Positions 27,417-36,739 are shown, numbered from the stretch's first letter. The stretch: DNA of 57,376 bases from Alphaproteobacteria bacterium HGW-Alphaproteobacteria-1 (GCA_002842985.1 PHEQ01000018.1:1-57376); one strand, 5' to 3'. Made by a program: numbers and translations. The notes: generated by a model not told the origin, from the sequence alone.

Positions 27417-27923
27417 TCAATCTCCGGCGGCGCCCAGCCATTTATACATGACAAGCGCATCGACCAGCCCCGCCTTGGGGTGGCGGAAGGCGCGGGGCAG
27501 GCGGCCCACGGTCGCAAAGCCAAGGCTCTGCCAGAGCGCGATGGCCCCCTCGTTGGTCTCGACCACGAAATTGAACTGCATCGCCAGATAACCCATGGCG
27601 CGGGCCTCGACCTGCGCATCATCGCAGAGCGCGCGCGCCACGCCGCGCCCGCGCGCGGCCTCGGCCACGACAAAGCCCGCATTGCAGACATGCGCGCCGC
27701 CGCCTGCCTGATTGGTCTTGATGTAGGAGGTGCCCAGCACCTCGCCCCCCGCCTTGGCAATATAGGTGGCGCGCGGGCCCTCCATCCAGAGCGCGCGCAC
27801 CGCCTCGGCATTGAGGCTTTGGTCGAGTGCATAGGTGTCGCCCGCGCGGATCACCGCGCGCAGCATCGGCCAGAGCGCGTCGAAATCACCCGCGCGCGCC
27901 AGCCGGATCGTAAAGTCATCCAT
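27417..27923 (-). CDS. GNAT-family N-acetyltransferase
   Basis: A 168-residue GNAT domain protein. The acetyl-CoA loop is seen as EAARGRGVARALCDD and the closing beta-alpha region as FNFVVETNEGAIALWQSLGF, followed by a phosphinothricin acetyltransferase-like tail. The substrate is unknown. Its ATG at 27923 overlaps the acuI stop by eight bases, so it is translationally coupled to acuI and probably cotranscribed with it. It ends 30 bases before the DUF2946-like gene. Confidence 0.85.
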   Translation of the reverse strand: MDDFTIRLARAGDFDALWPMLRAVIRAGDTYALDQSLNAEAVRALWMEGPRATYIAKAGGEVLGTSYIKTNQAGGGAHVCNAGFVVAEAARGRGVARALCDDAQVEARAMGYLAMQFNFVVETNEGAIALWQSLGFATVGRLPRAFRHPKAGLVDALVMYKWLGAAGD

Positions 27924-28908
27924 TCACATCCACCACCACGCGGCCCTTGACCTGCCCCTTGAGGATCTCGGCCCCGAGGCGTGGCAGATCGCCGAGGCTG
28001 GCGGGCACGATCATCGCCTCGAGCTTGTCCATCGGCAGATCGCGCGCGATGCGGCCCCAGGCGCGGACGCGCTTGTCATAAGGCTGCATCACGCTGTCGA
28101 TACCCAGAAGGTTGACGCCGCGCAAAAGGAACGGGATCACCGTCGCGGGCAGACCCGCGCCGCCCGCAAGGCCCACGGCGGCGACCGAGGCGCCGTATTT
28201 CATCTGCCCCAGCACGCGCGCCAGCATCGCGCCGCCCACGGCATCGACGCACCCGGTCCAGGTCTCGCTCTCCAGCGGGCGCTTCACGGTCTCGTTGATC
28301 TCTTCGCGGGGCACGATCTGCGTGGCCCCCAGCGACCGCAGGTAATCGGCGGTCTCGGGGCGGCCGGTGACACCCGCCACCTCATGCCCGAGATTGGCCA
28401 GAATCGCGGTCGCCACAGACCCGACACCGCCCGCCGCCCCGGTGACCAGCACGGGCCCGTGCCCCGGCTTGAGCCCGTGATCCTCGAGCGCCATCACCGC
28501 CAGCATCGCGGTAAACCCTGCGGTGCCCACGGCCATCGCGGCCCGCGTATCCAGCCCCGCGGGCAGGGGCACCAGCCAGTCGGCCAGAACCCGCGCCTTT
28601 TGCGCGTAGCCGCCCCAATGCGCCTCACCGACGCGCCAGCCGGTCAGAACCACCTTGTCGCCCGGTTTATAGCGGGCGTCGCTGCTCTCCTCGACGGTCC
28701 CGGCAAAGTCGATGCCCGGCACATGCGGATAGTTCCGCACCAGCCCGCCGCCCGGCCCGATGCAGAGCCCGTCCTTGTAGTTCACCGTGGAATATTCGAC
28801 CGAAACCAGCACCTCGCCGCGCGGCAGGTCATCGACCGTGATCTGCTTGACGGCGGCGGATGTCTTGCCGCTCGCTTCGTCCTTCTCGACAACCAGCGCG
28901 TTGAACAT
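27916..28908 (-). CDS. acuI: Acrylyl-CoA reductase (NADPH)
   Basis: A 330-residue zinc-free medium-chain dehydrogenase of the YhdH/AcuI group, which reduces toxic acryloyl-CoA to propionyl-CoA. The N-terminus MFNALVVEKDEASGKTSAAV and the segment STVNYKDGLCIGPGG are characteristic, as are VPGIDFAGTVE and VLTGWRVGEAHWGG. The NADPH site is VTGAAGGVGSVA. In roseobacters acuI commonly follows dmdA and detoxifies acryloyl-CoA formed from DMSP. Here the sequence directly upstream contains only a short DmdA-like relic. The start at 28908 has AAGGAGAG five bases upstream. Propionyl-CoA would then feed methylmalonyl-CoA, for which mce is in this window. Confidence 0.9.
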   Translation of the reverse strand: MFNALVVEKDEASGKTSAAVKQITVDDLPRGEVLVSVEYSTVNYKDGLCIGPGGGLVRNYPHVPGIDFAGTVEESSDARYKPGDKVVLTGWRVGEAHWGGYAQKARVLADWLVPLPAGLDTRAAMAVGTAGFTAMLAVMALEDHGLKPGHGPVLVTGAAGGVGSVATAILANLGHEVAGVTGRPETADYLRSLGATQIVPREEINETVKRPLESETWTGCVDAVGGAMLARVLGQMKYGASVAAVGLAGGAGLPATVIPFLLRGVNLLGIDSVMQPYDKRVRAWGRIARDLPMDKLEAMIVPASLGDLPRLGAEILKGQVKGRVVVDVNG

Positions 28909-29012
28909 GTCGCTCTCCTTCTCATAGCAGGACCAGCCCGCTGCTTCTTCTGGCTTCAAATATCCCGGGGAGTGTGAGGGGCTGGCCCCTCACTCCCACG
29001 CCCGCAGGCCGC

Positions 29013-29156
29013 TCAGGCCCAGACTCCCTGTTGCACCACCCCGCGCCGCTCGCGGTCGGGGGCCAGGACACGCAATTCGGTGCCTGCCTCCCAATGTGCC
29101 ATGCGCACCATGCCGATGGCACAGGTCTGCTGTGCCGGGCCTTCCTCGGTCACCAT
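29013..29156 (-). pseudogene. Remnant of the C-terminus of DMSP demethylase DmdA
   Basis: A 47-codon frame ends TGA at 29013. It contains AIGMVRMAHWEAGTELRV and finishes GVVQQGVWA, which looks like the last 35-40 residues of DmdA, a GcvT-family DMSP demethylase. The position directly before acuI is where dmdA stands in many roseobacters. The remaining 300 or so residues are gone and DUF1326 occupies the space. The frame starts with an ATG that overlaps the DUF1326 stop (TGATG), so a short peptide could still be made. An alternative is a distinct small protein or another GcvT-family tail; the family call is by memory of the motif. Confidence 0.6.
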
Positions 29157-29785
29157 CAGCGCGGGCCTTTCCAGTCGATCTGGCAGATTTCCGCGCTTCG
29201 CCCGTCGAAATCCCACACCCGGCCAAAGGCGCGCACGCGGCCCTTGGTGGCGGTGGCCACGGTGATGTCGGGGCCCATCCAGTATTCGGTGTTGGTCACG
29301 ACGATATCGGCGCCGCCATGGCCCGGAACCGGCACCACCTCGCCCTGGATCTTCTTGCCCACCATCAGGCGGCGCGCCTTGCCGTCGGTCTCGAAGATGA
29401 CCGGCGCGCGTTCGGCGCCCAGAAATTCGCTGACCAGCACACCGAAAAGGCCCGTTGTGCCGCGCGCGCGGCCCGAGAAGATGTTCACGAGCCCCTCATA
29501 GGCGGCCTCGCTCGCGCGCTCGTCGATGAATGCCGCCGCCTTCCAGTTGCCGCGCGCCATCAGGCCGGGGATTTCCAGCATGAGACCCACGTTGAGGCCG
29601 CTCAGGTCCTCATCGCCATAATGGCCCTCGTCGATGCGCACGCCGGACCATGCCTGACAGTAGCCTTCGGTCGGCGCATGCTTGCCCAAAGAGACCACGC
29701 AGGGACAGAACACCGTGCAGTTGCAGTTGAGGATCAACTCCCCCTTGATCGTCCAGGGCACCGTGCCCACCGTATCCAATGCCAT
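29156..29785 (-). CDS. DUF1326 domain protein
   Basis: A 209-residue soluble protein of the DUF1326 family. Near the N-terminus it has a tight cysteine cluster: Cys21, Cys23, Cys27 and Cys29 in NCNCTVFCPC, which looks suited to bind a metal or form disulfides. Further conserved pieces are GHYGDEDLSGLNVGLMLEIPG and NTEYWMGPDI. No signal peptide is visible. The ribosome-binding region AAGGAGGAGGG precedes the ATG at 29785. DUF2182 lies just upstream (18-base gap); these two families are repeatedly found as neighbours, and this pairing suggests a joint function, probably around a metal. The biochemical role is unknown. Confidence 0.85.
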   Translation of the reverse strand: MALDTVGTVPWTIKGELILNCNCTVFCPCVVSLGKHAPTEGYCQAWSGVRIDEGHYGDEDLSGLNVGLMLEIPGLMARGNWKAAAFIDERASEAAYEGLVNIFSGRARGTTGLFGVLVSEFLGAERAPVIFETDGKARRLMVGKKIQGEVVPVPGHGGADIVVTNTEYWMGPDITVATATKGRVRAFGRVWDFDGRSAEICQIDWKGPR

Positions 29786-29803
29786 TTGCCGCCCTCCTCC
29801 TTT

Positions 29804-30562
29804 TCAGATCGTTGCGAACAGAACCCAGACAGAGGCGGCCAGCAGCCCGACGCCCAGGGGCCGCGTCAGCCAGCGCCCAAGGTCGGGCAGTTTTTCCAGA
29901 ACCATGATCACCGTGGCCAGCCCCATGAAGGCAAGGTTCATCACACCGCCCACAAAAGCCAGTAGCATCAGCGCCCAGCAGCAGCCAAGGCAGACAAGGC
30001 CAAGCCGCACGCCGTTGCGTACAGCACCCTCGTCCCAGTATTGCATGAAGAAGGACAGCGGGCGGCGGCACTTTGACAGGCACGCCTCCTTGGCGGGGCT
30101 GAATTGATATAGCCCTGCCAGAGCCAGCAGCGCCGCCGATAGAATGCCGGAGCGGCTGTCGCCAAAGGCGGTCAGCAGACCCGCCTGAAAGAGCGCCATC
30201 TGCGCCGCCGCCGCCAGCGCCGAAAATCCCAGCCAGACCGCCAGATACCCCGCCACCAGCGCGGCCAACCGGGTTTCGCCGGTGTGGCTCAATTCCTCGT
30301 AGGTGGCAAAGGCGGGCAGCGCCGTGGGCGCCATCATCGCTGCCGACATCAGCGCCCACATCAGGACAATGCGGCCAAATCCGGCGGCGTCGGGTGTGAC
30401 GATGCACAGGCTTTGCAGGAAATCCGCGCCATAGATCGCCGCGCCGTCGCGCAGATCCTGCGGCAAGGCCATCGCGTAAAGCAGCCCCCAGGCGCCAAGA
30501 ATGAGGCCGAACAGCACCAGCCAGTGCCCGCCCCCCATCCGTCTGACCTGTGCCGCGATCAT
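29804..30562 (-). CDS. DUF2182 membrane protein
   Basis: A 252-residue polytopic inner-membrane protein of DUF2182 (COG5486, annotated as predicted metal-binding). About six or seven helices are visible. Conserved elements include LMWALMSAAMMAPTALPA, QFSPAKEACLSKC with FFMQYWDEGAVRNG, and GLVCLGCCWALMLLAFVGG. The paired cysteines (CLSKC, CLGCC) echo the cysteine cluster of the partner DUF1326. The start ATG 30562 follows GAGGGAG six bases upstream; a GTG five codons earlier is weaker. It is transcribed away from the FCD regulator, and both promoters would overlap the 26-bp palindrome. Substrate unknown. Confidence 0.85.
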   Translation of the reverse strand: MIAAQVRRMGGGHWLVLFGLILGAWGLLYAMALPQDLRDGAAIYGADFLQSLCIVTPDAAGFGRIVLMWALMSAAMMAPTALPAFATYEELSHTGETRLAALVAGYLAVWLGFSALAAAAQMALFQAGLLTAFGDSRSGILSAALLALAGLYQFSPAKEACLSKCRRPLSFFMQYWDEGAVRNGVRLGLVCLGCCWALMLLAFVGGVMNLAFMGLATVIMVLEKLPDLGRWLTRPLGVGLLAASVWVLFATI

Positions 30563-30598
30563 CGCGCGCTCCCTCACGACTCATCTCTTGCGTTAGAA

Positions 30599-30624
30599 TT
30601 GTCAGACATTTAAATGTCTGACAA
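30599..30624. promoter_or_regulatory. Perfect 26-bp palindromic operator
   Basis: The half-site TTGTCAGACATTT is followed immediately by its exact reverse complement, ending one base before the regulator's ATG. Each half contains the near-palindrome TTGTCAGACA, which resembles the TnGTnnnACnA form bound by FadR/FCD proteins. It therefore looks like two operators back to back in the divergent promoter region, fit for autoregulation and control of DUF2182-DUF1326. Confidence 0.75.
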
Positions 30625-31359
30625 ATGAAAATTGATCCGGATGACAAGACTGACCTCTCGGCCCAGATCGCCGGGGCCATCCGCGAGGAGATCATGGCCG
30701 GCCGGCTGATCGTGGACGCGCGCCTACCCTCCGAGGCGGAACTGGCCGATCACTTCGCCGTGTCGCGCCCCACCGTGCGCGAGGCGCTGAAGCGGCTGGC
30801 CGCGCAATCGCTCATTCGCACCGCGCGCGGCGCGTTCGGCGGGGCCTTCGTCAACCGGCTGAGCTACCCCGAGGCGTATGGCCAGCACATAACCACCTCG
30901 ACGCTGCTGCTGAGCATGAACAGGGTCAGCTTCGATGTGGCCTGCGAGGCGCGCTATGCGCTGGAACGCGCCTGCACGCCGCTGGCGGCAGAGCGCCGCA
31001 CGCCCGACACATTGGCCACCATGCGGGCAGAGATTCACCGGCAGGCGCAACCGGGGCTGACGGACGAGGCGTTCTGCGCCTCGGACGTGACCTTTCACCG
31101 GGCATTGGTGGACAGCGCCGGGAACCCGGTGCTGAGCTATCAACTGGCCGGGGCGGTCGAGGCGATGCAGCCCTTGATGAACATGATCACCTTCACGGCG
31201 CGCTCGCGCGAGGCGATTTTGGGGCTTCACACCCGGATCGCGGATGCGCTGGAGCGCCACGAGGCCGAGGCGACGCAGGCCGCGCTTGGCGAGTTGGAAT
31301 CCTATACGCTGACACTGGGGCGCGACGTGATGGCGGCGCGCGCGCGGCCGAAAGGGTAG
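30625..31359 (+). CDS. GntR-family regulator with FCD ligand domain
   Basis: A 244-residue transcription factor. The N-terminal winged helix (about 15-75) reads ARLPSEAELADHFAVSRPTVREALKRL. The C-terminal helical FCD domain (about 90-225) shows SDVTFHRALVDSAGNP, whose Asp and His are typical metal-linked ligand-site residues in FCD proteins. These regulators respond to small organic acids or other metabolites. The start at 30625 has no Shine-Dalgarno and directly abuts the palindrome, so the mRNA may be leaderless; the next in-frame Met would delete the start of the DNA-binding domain. It is divergent from DUF2182-DUF1326, its most likely target. A GntR regulator near dmdA-acuI is also known in Ruegeria, so that set is another candidate. 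Confidence 0.9.
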   Translation: MKIDPDDKTDLSAQIAGAIREEIMAGRLIVDARLPSEAELADHFAVSRPTVREALKRLAAQSLIRTARGAFGGAFVNRLSYPEAYGQHITTSTLLLSMNRVSFDVACEARYALERACTPLAAERRTPDTLATMRAEIHRQAQPGLTDEAFCASDVTFHRALVDSAGNPVLSYQLAGAVEAMQPLMNMITFTARSREAILGLHTRIADALERHEAEATQAALGELESYTLTLGRDVMAARARPKG

Positions 31360-31496
31360 GGGGCGAGGCGCCGTTGGTCTGGAGGGGACGCTGGAAGGCG
31401 CCGCGCGGTGCCCGACCGCGGGTGGGCGCTCTGACGGTCTTGGGTGGCACTTTATGGTGCAAAATACTTGAACGCTTTCTCGTGTTGAAATGTTGC

Positions 31497-31527
31497 AAAA
31501 GCGCCCGCCCGGGGGGCGGTCGGGCGC
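31497..31527 (-). terminator. Terminator of the flavoprotein gene
   Basis: GCGCCCG (31501-31507) pairs with CGGGCGC (31521-31527) and the minus strand then reads TTTT. It sits about 85 bases beyond the stop of the flavoprotein at 31612. The rest of 31360-31611 holds no gene that I can support. Confidence 0.6.
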
Positions 31528-31611
31528 TGCGCGGCGGCGCGTTCCGCGCCTCTATTCCGCGCATTGGTGCCGAGTTTCGAATGCTAGCAACAGATCAGTT
31601 CGACCTCCCCG

Positions 31612-32799
31612 CTACCCCCGCGCCGCGATCGCCTGACCCGCCGCCCAGCCCGAGGACCAGGCCCATTGGAAGTTGTAGCCCCCCAGCCAGCCGGTCACGT
31701 CCACCGCCTCGCCGATGGCAAAAAGACCGGGCAGATGGCGCGATTCCATGGTGGCGGAGTCGAGCCCATCGGTGGCGATGCCGCCGAGCGTCACCTCGGC
31801 GGTGCGATAACCCTCCGTGCCGGTGGGCTTCATCTCCCAGCCGCGCAAGCCCGCGACGATCGCGCCCAGACGCGCGTCGGACTGGTCCCCGAGATTGCCC
31901 GCAAGGGCGAGTGCGGGGGCGAGATGGGTGACAAGCTTGCCCGGCAGGTGCTGGCCCAGCACCGTCGTGAGATTGCGCTTGCCCTGGCTCTGACGGTCTG
32001 CCCGCAGGGTCTCGTAAAGCGCGCCCTCGGGGTCGAGATCAAGGGTGATCGCCGCCCCTTCGCGCCAGAAGGACGAGATTTGCAGGATCGCAGGCCCCGA
32101 AAGCCCGCGATGGGTAAACAGTGCCGCCTCTTCGAAGCCCACACCATTGCAGGCCGCGCGCACCGGCAGGGCCACGCCCGAAAGCGCGGCAAAGGGCGCG
32201 TCCGAGAAGGTCAGCGGCACGAGGGCGGGGCGGGTCTCGGTCAGCGCGTGGCCAAATTGATGCGCGATCTCGTAGGCCAGCCCGGTCGCGCCCATCCTGG
32301 GGATTGACTTGCCCCCCGTGGCCAGCACCAGATTGCGCGCCGAAACCTCGATCCGCGCCCCCTCGCGTTCAAGCACGGCGCGAAACCGCTGGCCGTCATG
32401 GGTGATCCCGACCACCCGCGTCGAGAGCCACAGATCGGCCCCCGCGCGCCGCGCCTCGGCCAGCAGCATCGCCACGATCTGGCCTGCGCGCCCGTCGCAG
32501 AAAAGCTGCCCCAGCGTTTTCTCGTGCCAGCCGATGCCGTGGCGTGACACGAGGTCGATGAAATCCCACTGGGTATAGCGCGCGAGCGCCGATTTGCAGA
32601 AATGCGGGTTCTGCGACAGGAAATTTTCTGGCGCCGCGTGAAGATTGGTGAAATTGCACCGCCCGCCGCCGGAGATGCGGATCTTCTCGCCCGGCGCGCG
32701 CGCATGGTCGATCACCAGCGCGCCCGGCCCGGCATGCGCCGCGCACATCAGCCCCGCCGCGCCCGCGCCAAGGATCAGGGTGGAAACCGCGCTCGTCAT
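31612..32799 (-). CDS. BaiN/HI0933-like flavoprotein
   Basis: A 395-residue FAD-dependent oxidoreductase of the HI0933/YhiN type. The dinucleotide-binding motif is LILGAGAAGLMCAAHAG near the N-terminus, and the family signature ISGGGRCNFTN follows at about residue 45. Near the C-terminus LFAIGEAVDVTGWLGGYNFQWAWSSG matches the family tail that contacts FAD. The physiological substrate of these proteins is unclear in most bacteria; some reduce steroids or act with NADH. The start at 32799 gives a standard N-terminus; an ATG 17 codons upstream is less likely. It is a single gene, divergent from ftsW. Confidence 0.87.
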   Translation of the reverse strand: MTSAVSTLILGAGAAGLMCAAHAGPGALVIDHARAPGEKIRISGGGRCNFTNLHAAPENFLSQNPHFCKSALARYTQWDFIDLVSRHGIGWHEKTLGQLFCDGRAGQIVAMLLAEARRAGADLWLSTRVVGITHDGQRFRAVLEREGARIEVSARNLVLATGGKSIPRMGATGLAYEIAHQFGHALTETRPALVPLTFSDAPFAALSGVALPVRAACNGVGFEEAALFTHRGLSGPAILQISSFWREGAAITLDLDPEGALYETLRADRQSQGKRNLTTVLGQHLPGKLVTHLAPALALAGNLGDQSDARLGAIVAGLRGWEMKPTGTEGYRTAEVTLGGIATDGLDSATMESRHLPGLFAIGEAVDVTGWLGGYNFQWAWSSGWAAGQAIAARG

Positions 32800-32920
32800 G
32801 ATCCGCCTGTGACGCGAAAACCCGCCCATTGGCAAGAGGTTCTGGCGCAAGGGCCGAAATGCGGCTAGACTGCGGCGCGAGACCCCGCAAAGGGGCGAAC
32901 CTAATCGAGGCGGCAGGCAG

Positions 32921-34084
32921 ATGACGGAAATGGTCTATGGGGCAGTGCCCCTGCGGGACGTAGAGCCCGTTCTCCCCCGGTGGTGGCGCACGATCGACAA
33001 ATGGTCGTTCTTCTCGGTGCTCATCCTCTTTGCCATCGGCATCCTGCTGGGGCTCGCGGCCTCGGTGCCGCTGGCCGAAAAGAACGGGTTTGCGCCGTTT
33101 CACTACGTTCAGCGGCAGATGTTCTTTGGCGGGCTTGCGCTTGTTGCCATGATGCTTGTCTCGATGCAGCGCCCCGAGACGGTGCGCAGGCTGGCGGTGC
33201 TGGGCTTTCTGGGGGCGCTTCTGGCGCTGATCTGCCTGCCGCTGTTCGGCACGGATTTCGGCAAGGGGGCGGTGCGGTGGTATAGCCTCGGGTTCGCCAG
33301 CGTGCAGCCCTCGGAATTCCTCAAGCCCGCATTCGTCGTCGTCGCGGCCTGGATGATCGCGGCCAGCTACGAGATCGGCGGCCCGCCGGGGCGGCTTTGG
33401 TCGTTTGTCATCATGGTGGTGATCCTCGGCTTTCTGGCGATGCAGCCTGATTTCGGGCAGGCGGCGCTGGTTCTGTTCGGCTGGGGGGCGATGTGGTTCG
33501 TGAGCGGCGCGCCGGTGACACTGCTTCTCGTCATGGCCGGGATGGTGGTGGCGGCGGGCACGCTGGCCTATGCCAATTCCGAGCATTTCGCGCGCCGCAT
33601 CGACGGGTTTCTCAGCCCCGAGGTGGACCCGACGACGCAGCTTGGCTTTGCCACCAACGCGATCCGCGAGGGCGGATTGTTTGGCGTGGGCGTGGGCGAG
33701 GGGCAGGTGAAATGGTCGCTGCCCGATGCGCATACGGATTTCATCATCGCGGTCGCGGCAGAGGAATACGGGCTTGTGCTGGTGATGGTCGTCATCGCGC
33801 TCTATGCGGGGATCGTCGTGCGCTCCTTCCTGCGGCTGATGCGCGAGCGTGACCCTTTCATCCGCCTTGCGGGCACCGGCCTTGTGGCGATTTTCGGCGC
33901 GCAGGCGATGATCAACATGGGCGTGGCGGTGCGCCTTCTGCCCGCCAAGGGGATGACCCTGCCTTTCGTGAGCTATGGCGGGTCGTCGCTGGTGGCGGGG
34001 GGCATTGCCCTGGGGATGTTGCTTGCCTTCACGCGGACGCGGCCGCAGGGGCAGATCGGCGATATCCTGCGGGGGCGGCGGTGA
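32921..34084 (+). CDS. ftsW: Septal peptidoglycan polymerase FtsW
   Basis: A 387-residue SEDS-family glycosyltransferase that polymerises lipid II at the septum with FtsI. Ten membrane helices can be traced. Family motifs are visible: [40 protein letters not shown], and the final region [22 protein letters not shown]. The start at 32921 has only a weak purine-rich stretch upstream. Its TGA stop overlaps the GTG start of murG (GTGA). This begins the plus-strand half of the division/cell-wall cluster, about 8 kb from and divergent to the mraZ half. Confidence 0.97.
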   Translation: MTEMVYGAVPLRDVEPVLPRWWRTIDKWSFFSVLILFAIGILLGLAASVPLAEKNGFAPFHYVQRQMFFGGLALVAMMLVSMQRPETVRRLAVLGFLGALLALICLPLFGTDFGKGAVRWYSLGFASVQPSEFLKPAFVVVAAWMIAASYEIGGPPGRLWSFVIMVVILGFLAMQPDFGQAALVLFGWGAMWFVSGAPVTLLLVMAGMVVAAGTLAYANSEHFARRIDGFLSPEVDPTTQLGFATNAIREGGLFGVGVGEGQVKWSLPDAHTDFIIAVAAEEYGLVLVMVVIALYAGIVVRSFLRLMRERDPFIRLAGTGLVAIFGAQAMINMGVAVRLLPAKGMTLPFVSYGGSSLVAGGIALGMLLAFTRTRPQGQIGDILRGRR

Positions 34085-35175
34085 GCGCGCCGCTTCTGGT
34101 CATCGCGGCGGGCGGCACCGGCGGGCACATGTTCCCGGCCCAGGCGCTGGCGGAGGTGATGCTGCGGCGCGGCTGGCGGGTGCGGCTCTCCACCGATGCG
34201 CGGGGCGCGCGCTACACTGGCGGCTTTCCCCATTCGGTCGAGATCGGGCAGGTGGCAAGCGCCAGTTTCGCGCGCGGTGGTCCGCTGAGCAAGGCGCTGG
34301 CGCCGCTGCGCATCGCGGGGGGTATCCTGGGCACGGTTCTTGCGATGCTGCGCGACAAGCCCGCGATGGTGGTTGGCTTTGGCGGCTATCCCAGCATCCC
34401 GGCGCTGGCGGCGGCGACGCTTCTGCGGCTGCCGCGCATGGTGCATGAACAGAACGGCGTGCCGGGGCGGGTAAACCGGCTGTTTGCGCCCCGCGTCGAT
34501 CGGGTGGCCTGCGGCACATGGCCTACCGTGTTACCCGAGGGCGCGCGCGCCGAGCATGTCGGCAACCCGGTGCGCGCGGCGGTGCTGGAGCGCGCGGGCG
34601 CGCCCTATATCCCGCCGGGCGATTATCCGATGTCGGTGCTGGTGATCGGCGGCTCTCAGGGGGCGCGCATCCTGAGCGATGTGGTGCCCGGTGCCATCGC
34701 CGCCCTGCCCGAGGAGATTTTGCGCAATGTCCGGGTGGCGCATCAGGCCCGCGACGAGGACGGCACCCGCGTCGCGCGCGCCTATGCCGGGGCGGGGATC
34801 GACGCGGATGTGCAGCCGTTTTTCCGCGACGTGGCGCGGCGTATCTCGGAGGCGCAGTTGGTCATTTCCCGCGCAGGCGCGTCAAGCCTTGCCGATCTTG
34901 CGGTGATCGGGCGGCCCGCAATCCTCATTCCTTTCGCCGCCGCCGCCGACGACCACCAAAGCGCCAATGCGCGGGGGCTGGTCGGCGCGGGGGCCGCGAT
35001 CCTCATTCCCGAGAGCCGACTTGACGAGGCCACGCTCGCCACGCAGATCGCCGCCGTTCTGGGCGACGCGCGCGGCGCCGCGCTGATGGCCGAGGCCGCG
35101 CTGTCGCAGGGGCGGCCCGAGGCCGCCGAACGGCTGGCCGATCTGGTCGAAGAACTGTCAAAAGAAGGAAACTGA
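34081..35175 (+). CDS. murG: UDP-GlcNAc:lipid I N-acetylglucosaminyltransferase
   Basis: A 364-residue peripheral membrane glycosyltransferase that converts lipid I to lipid II on the inner face of the membrane. The N-terminal [15 protein letters not shown] motif is characteristic, as are [31 protein letters not shown] and the UDP-GlcNAc site [20 protein letters not shown]. The first codon is GTG at 34081 overlapping the ftsW stop. The murC ribosome-binding site lies within the end of this gene. Length and order are normal for the cluster. Confidence 0.97.
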   Translation: MSAPLLVIAAGGTGGHMFPAQALAEVMLRRGWRVRLSTDARGARYTGGFPHSVEIGQVASASFARGGPLSKALAPLRIAGGILGTVLAMLRDKPAMVVGFGGYPSIPALAAATLLRLPRMVHEQNGVPGRVNRLFAPRVDRVACGTWPTVLPEGARAEHVGNPVRAAVLERAGAPYIPPGDYPMSVLVIGGSQGARILSDVVPGAIAALPEEILRNVRVAHQARDEDGTRVARAYAGAGIDADVQPFFRDVARRISEAQLVISRAGASSLADLAVIGRPAILIPFAAAADDHQSANARGLVGAGAAILIPESRLDEATLATQIAAVLGDARGAALMAEAALSQGRPEAAERLADLVEELSKEGN

Positions 35176-35179
35176 TACC

Positions 35180-36580
35180 ATGAATGCCGCCACCAAGCTG
35201 CCCACCGATGTGGGCCCCTTGCATTTCGTGGGCATCGGCGGCATCGGCATGTCGGGCATTGCCGAGGTGCTGCTGAACCTCGGTTATGACGTGCAGGGCT
35301 CGGATCTCAAGGCGTCGAAGATCACCGAGCGGCTGGAAAGCCTCGGCGCGCGGGTCTTTGTCGGACAGCGGGCAGACAATCTCGAGGGCGCGGAGGTGGT
35401 GGTGATCTCCTCGGCGATCAAGCCGGGCAACCCGGAGCTTGACGAGGCGCGCCGTCGCGGCCTGCCGGTGGTGCGCCGCGCCGAGATGCTGGCCGAACTG
35501 ATGCGCCTCAAGTCCAACATCGCCGTGGCGGGCACCCATGGCAAGACCACCACCACGACGCTGGTGGCCGAACTTCTGGTCAAGGGCGGGATCGATCCCA
35601 CGGTGATCAATGGCGGCGTGATCCACGCTTACGGCTCCAACGCGCGGGTGGGGCAGGGCGAATGGATGGTGGTCGAGGCCGATGAGAGCGACGGCACCTT
35701 CAACCGCCTGCCCGCGACCATCGCCATCGTCACCAATATCGACCCCGAGCATATGGAGCATTGGGGCACGATCGAGCGGTTGCGGCAGGGGTTTCACGAT
35801 TTCGTCTCGAATATTCCCTTCTACGGGCTTGCCGTGTGCTGCACCGACCACCCCGAAGTCCAGGCGCTGGTGGGCCGGATCACCGACCGGCGGGTGATCA
35901 CCTTCGGCTTCAACGCGCAGGCCGATGTGCGCGCCGTCAACCTGGCCTATCGGGCGGGCGTGGCGCATTTCGACATCGCGCTTCAGGCCGAGGGCAAGCT
36001 GATCGAGGGCTGCGCCCTGCCCATGCCCGGGGATCACAACGTGTCGAACGCGCTGGCCGCCGTCGCCGTGGCGCGGCACTTGGGTGTGCCGCGCACGGCC
36101 ATCCGCGATGCGCTGGCCAGCTTTGGCGGCGTCAACCGCCGCTTTACCCGCGTGGGCGAGGTGAATGGCGTGACCATCATCGACGATTACGGCCATCACC
36201 CGGTGGAGATCGCGGCCGTGCTGCGCGCGGCGCGGCAGGCGTGTGCGGGCCGCGTCATCGCGGTGCATCAGCCGCACCGCTATTCGCGCCTGTCGTCGCT
36301 CTTTGACGATTTCTGCGGCTGTTTCAACGAGGCCGACGTGGTGGGCATCGCCGATGTCTACGCGGCGGGCGAGGACCCCATCCCGGGGGCCTCGCGCGAC
36401 GATCTGGTGGCGGGCCTCATCCGCCACGGCCACCGGCACGCGGTGGCCATCGGATCGGAGGACGATCTGGAACGGCTGGTGCGCGCCGAGGCCCGCCCCG
36501 GTGACATGGTCGTGTGTCTGGGCGCCGGCACGATCAGCGCCTGGGCCAATGCCCTGCCCGGACGGTTGCAGGGGGGGTGA
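35180..36580 (+). CDS. murC: UDP-N-acetylmuramate--L-alanine ligase
   Basis: A 466-residue Mur ligase that attaches the first amino acid, L-alanine, to UDP-MurNAc. The N-terminal Rossmann motif is [17 protein letters not shown], the ATP P-loop [17 protein letters not shown], and further motifs are [21 protein letters not shown] and [18 protein letters not shown]. The start at 35180 follows AAGAAGGAA in the tail of murG, four bases after the murG stop. In relatives murB follows after DUF2484; here only DUF2484 follows. Confidence 0.98.
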   Translation: MNAATKLPTDVGPLHFVGIGGIGMSGIAEVLLNLGYDVQGSDLKASKITERLESLGARVFVGQRADNLEGAEVVVISSAIKPGNPELDEARRRGLPVVRRAEMLAELMRLKSNIAVAGTHGKTTTTTLVAELLVKGGIDPTVINGGVIHAYGSNARVGQGEWMVVEADESDGTFNRLPATIAIVTNIDPEHMEHWGTIERLRQGFHDFVSNIPFYGLAVCCTDHPEVQALVGRITDRRVITFGFNAQADVRAVNLAYRAGVAHFDIALQAEGKLIEGCALPMPGDHNVSNALAAVAVARHLGVPRTAIRDALASFGGVNRRFTRVGEVNGVTIIDDYGHHPVEIAAVLRAARQACAGRVIAVHQPHRYSRLSSLFDDFCGCFNEADVVGIADVYAAGEDPIPGASRDDLVAGLIRHGHRHAVAIGSEDDLERLVRAEARPGDMVVCLGAGTISAWANALPGRLQGG

Positions 36581-36739
36581 GGGGGGTGGTCCTCGCTCTG
36601 AAATCGGCGGGTGACATCACCCGGCGCGGCGCGCGCCGCGCTGGCCAAGCCGTGACCGATAGTCCCGCCCGGCAATACCTAGCCCCCGATGTCTGCCGTC
36701 CGGCGTCGCCCTATTGAGCCGAGAAAGGAGCCGCATGCC

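Noticed and set aside
31374..31931. Plus-strand frame after the FCD regulator
   Set aside because: It overlaps the flavoprotein gene in antisense, is arginine- and proline-rich, and lacks a start signal.
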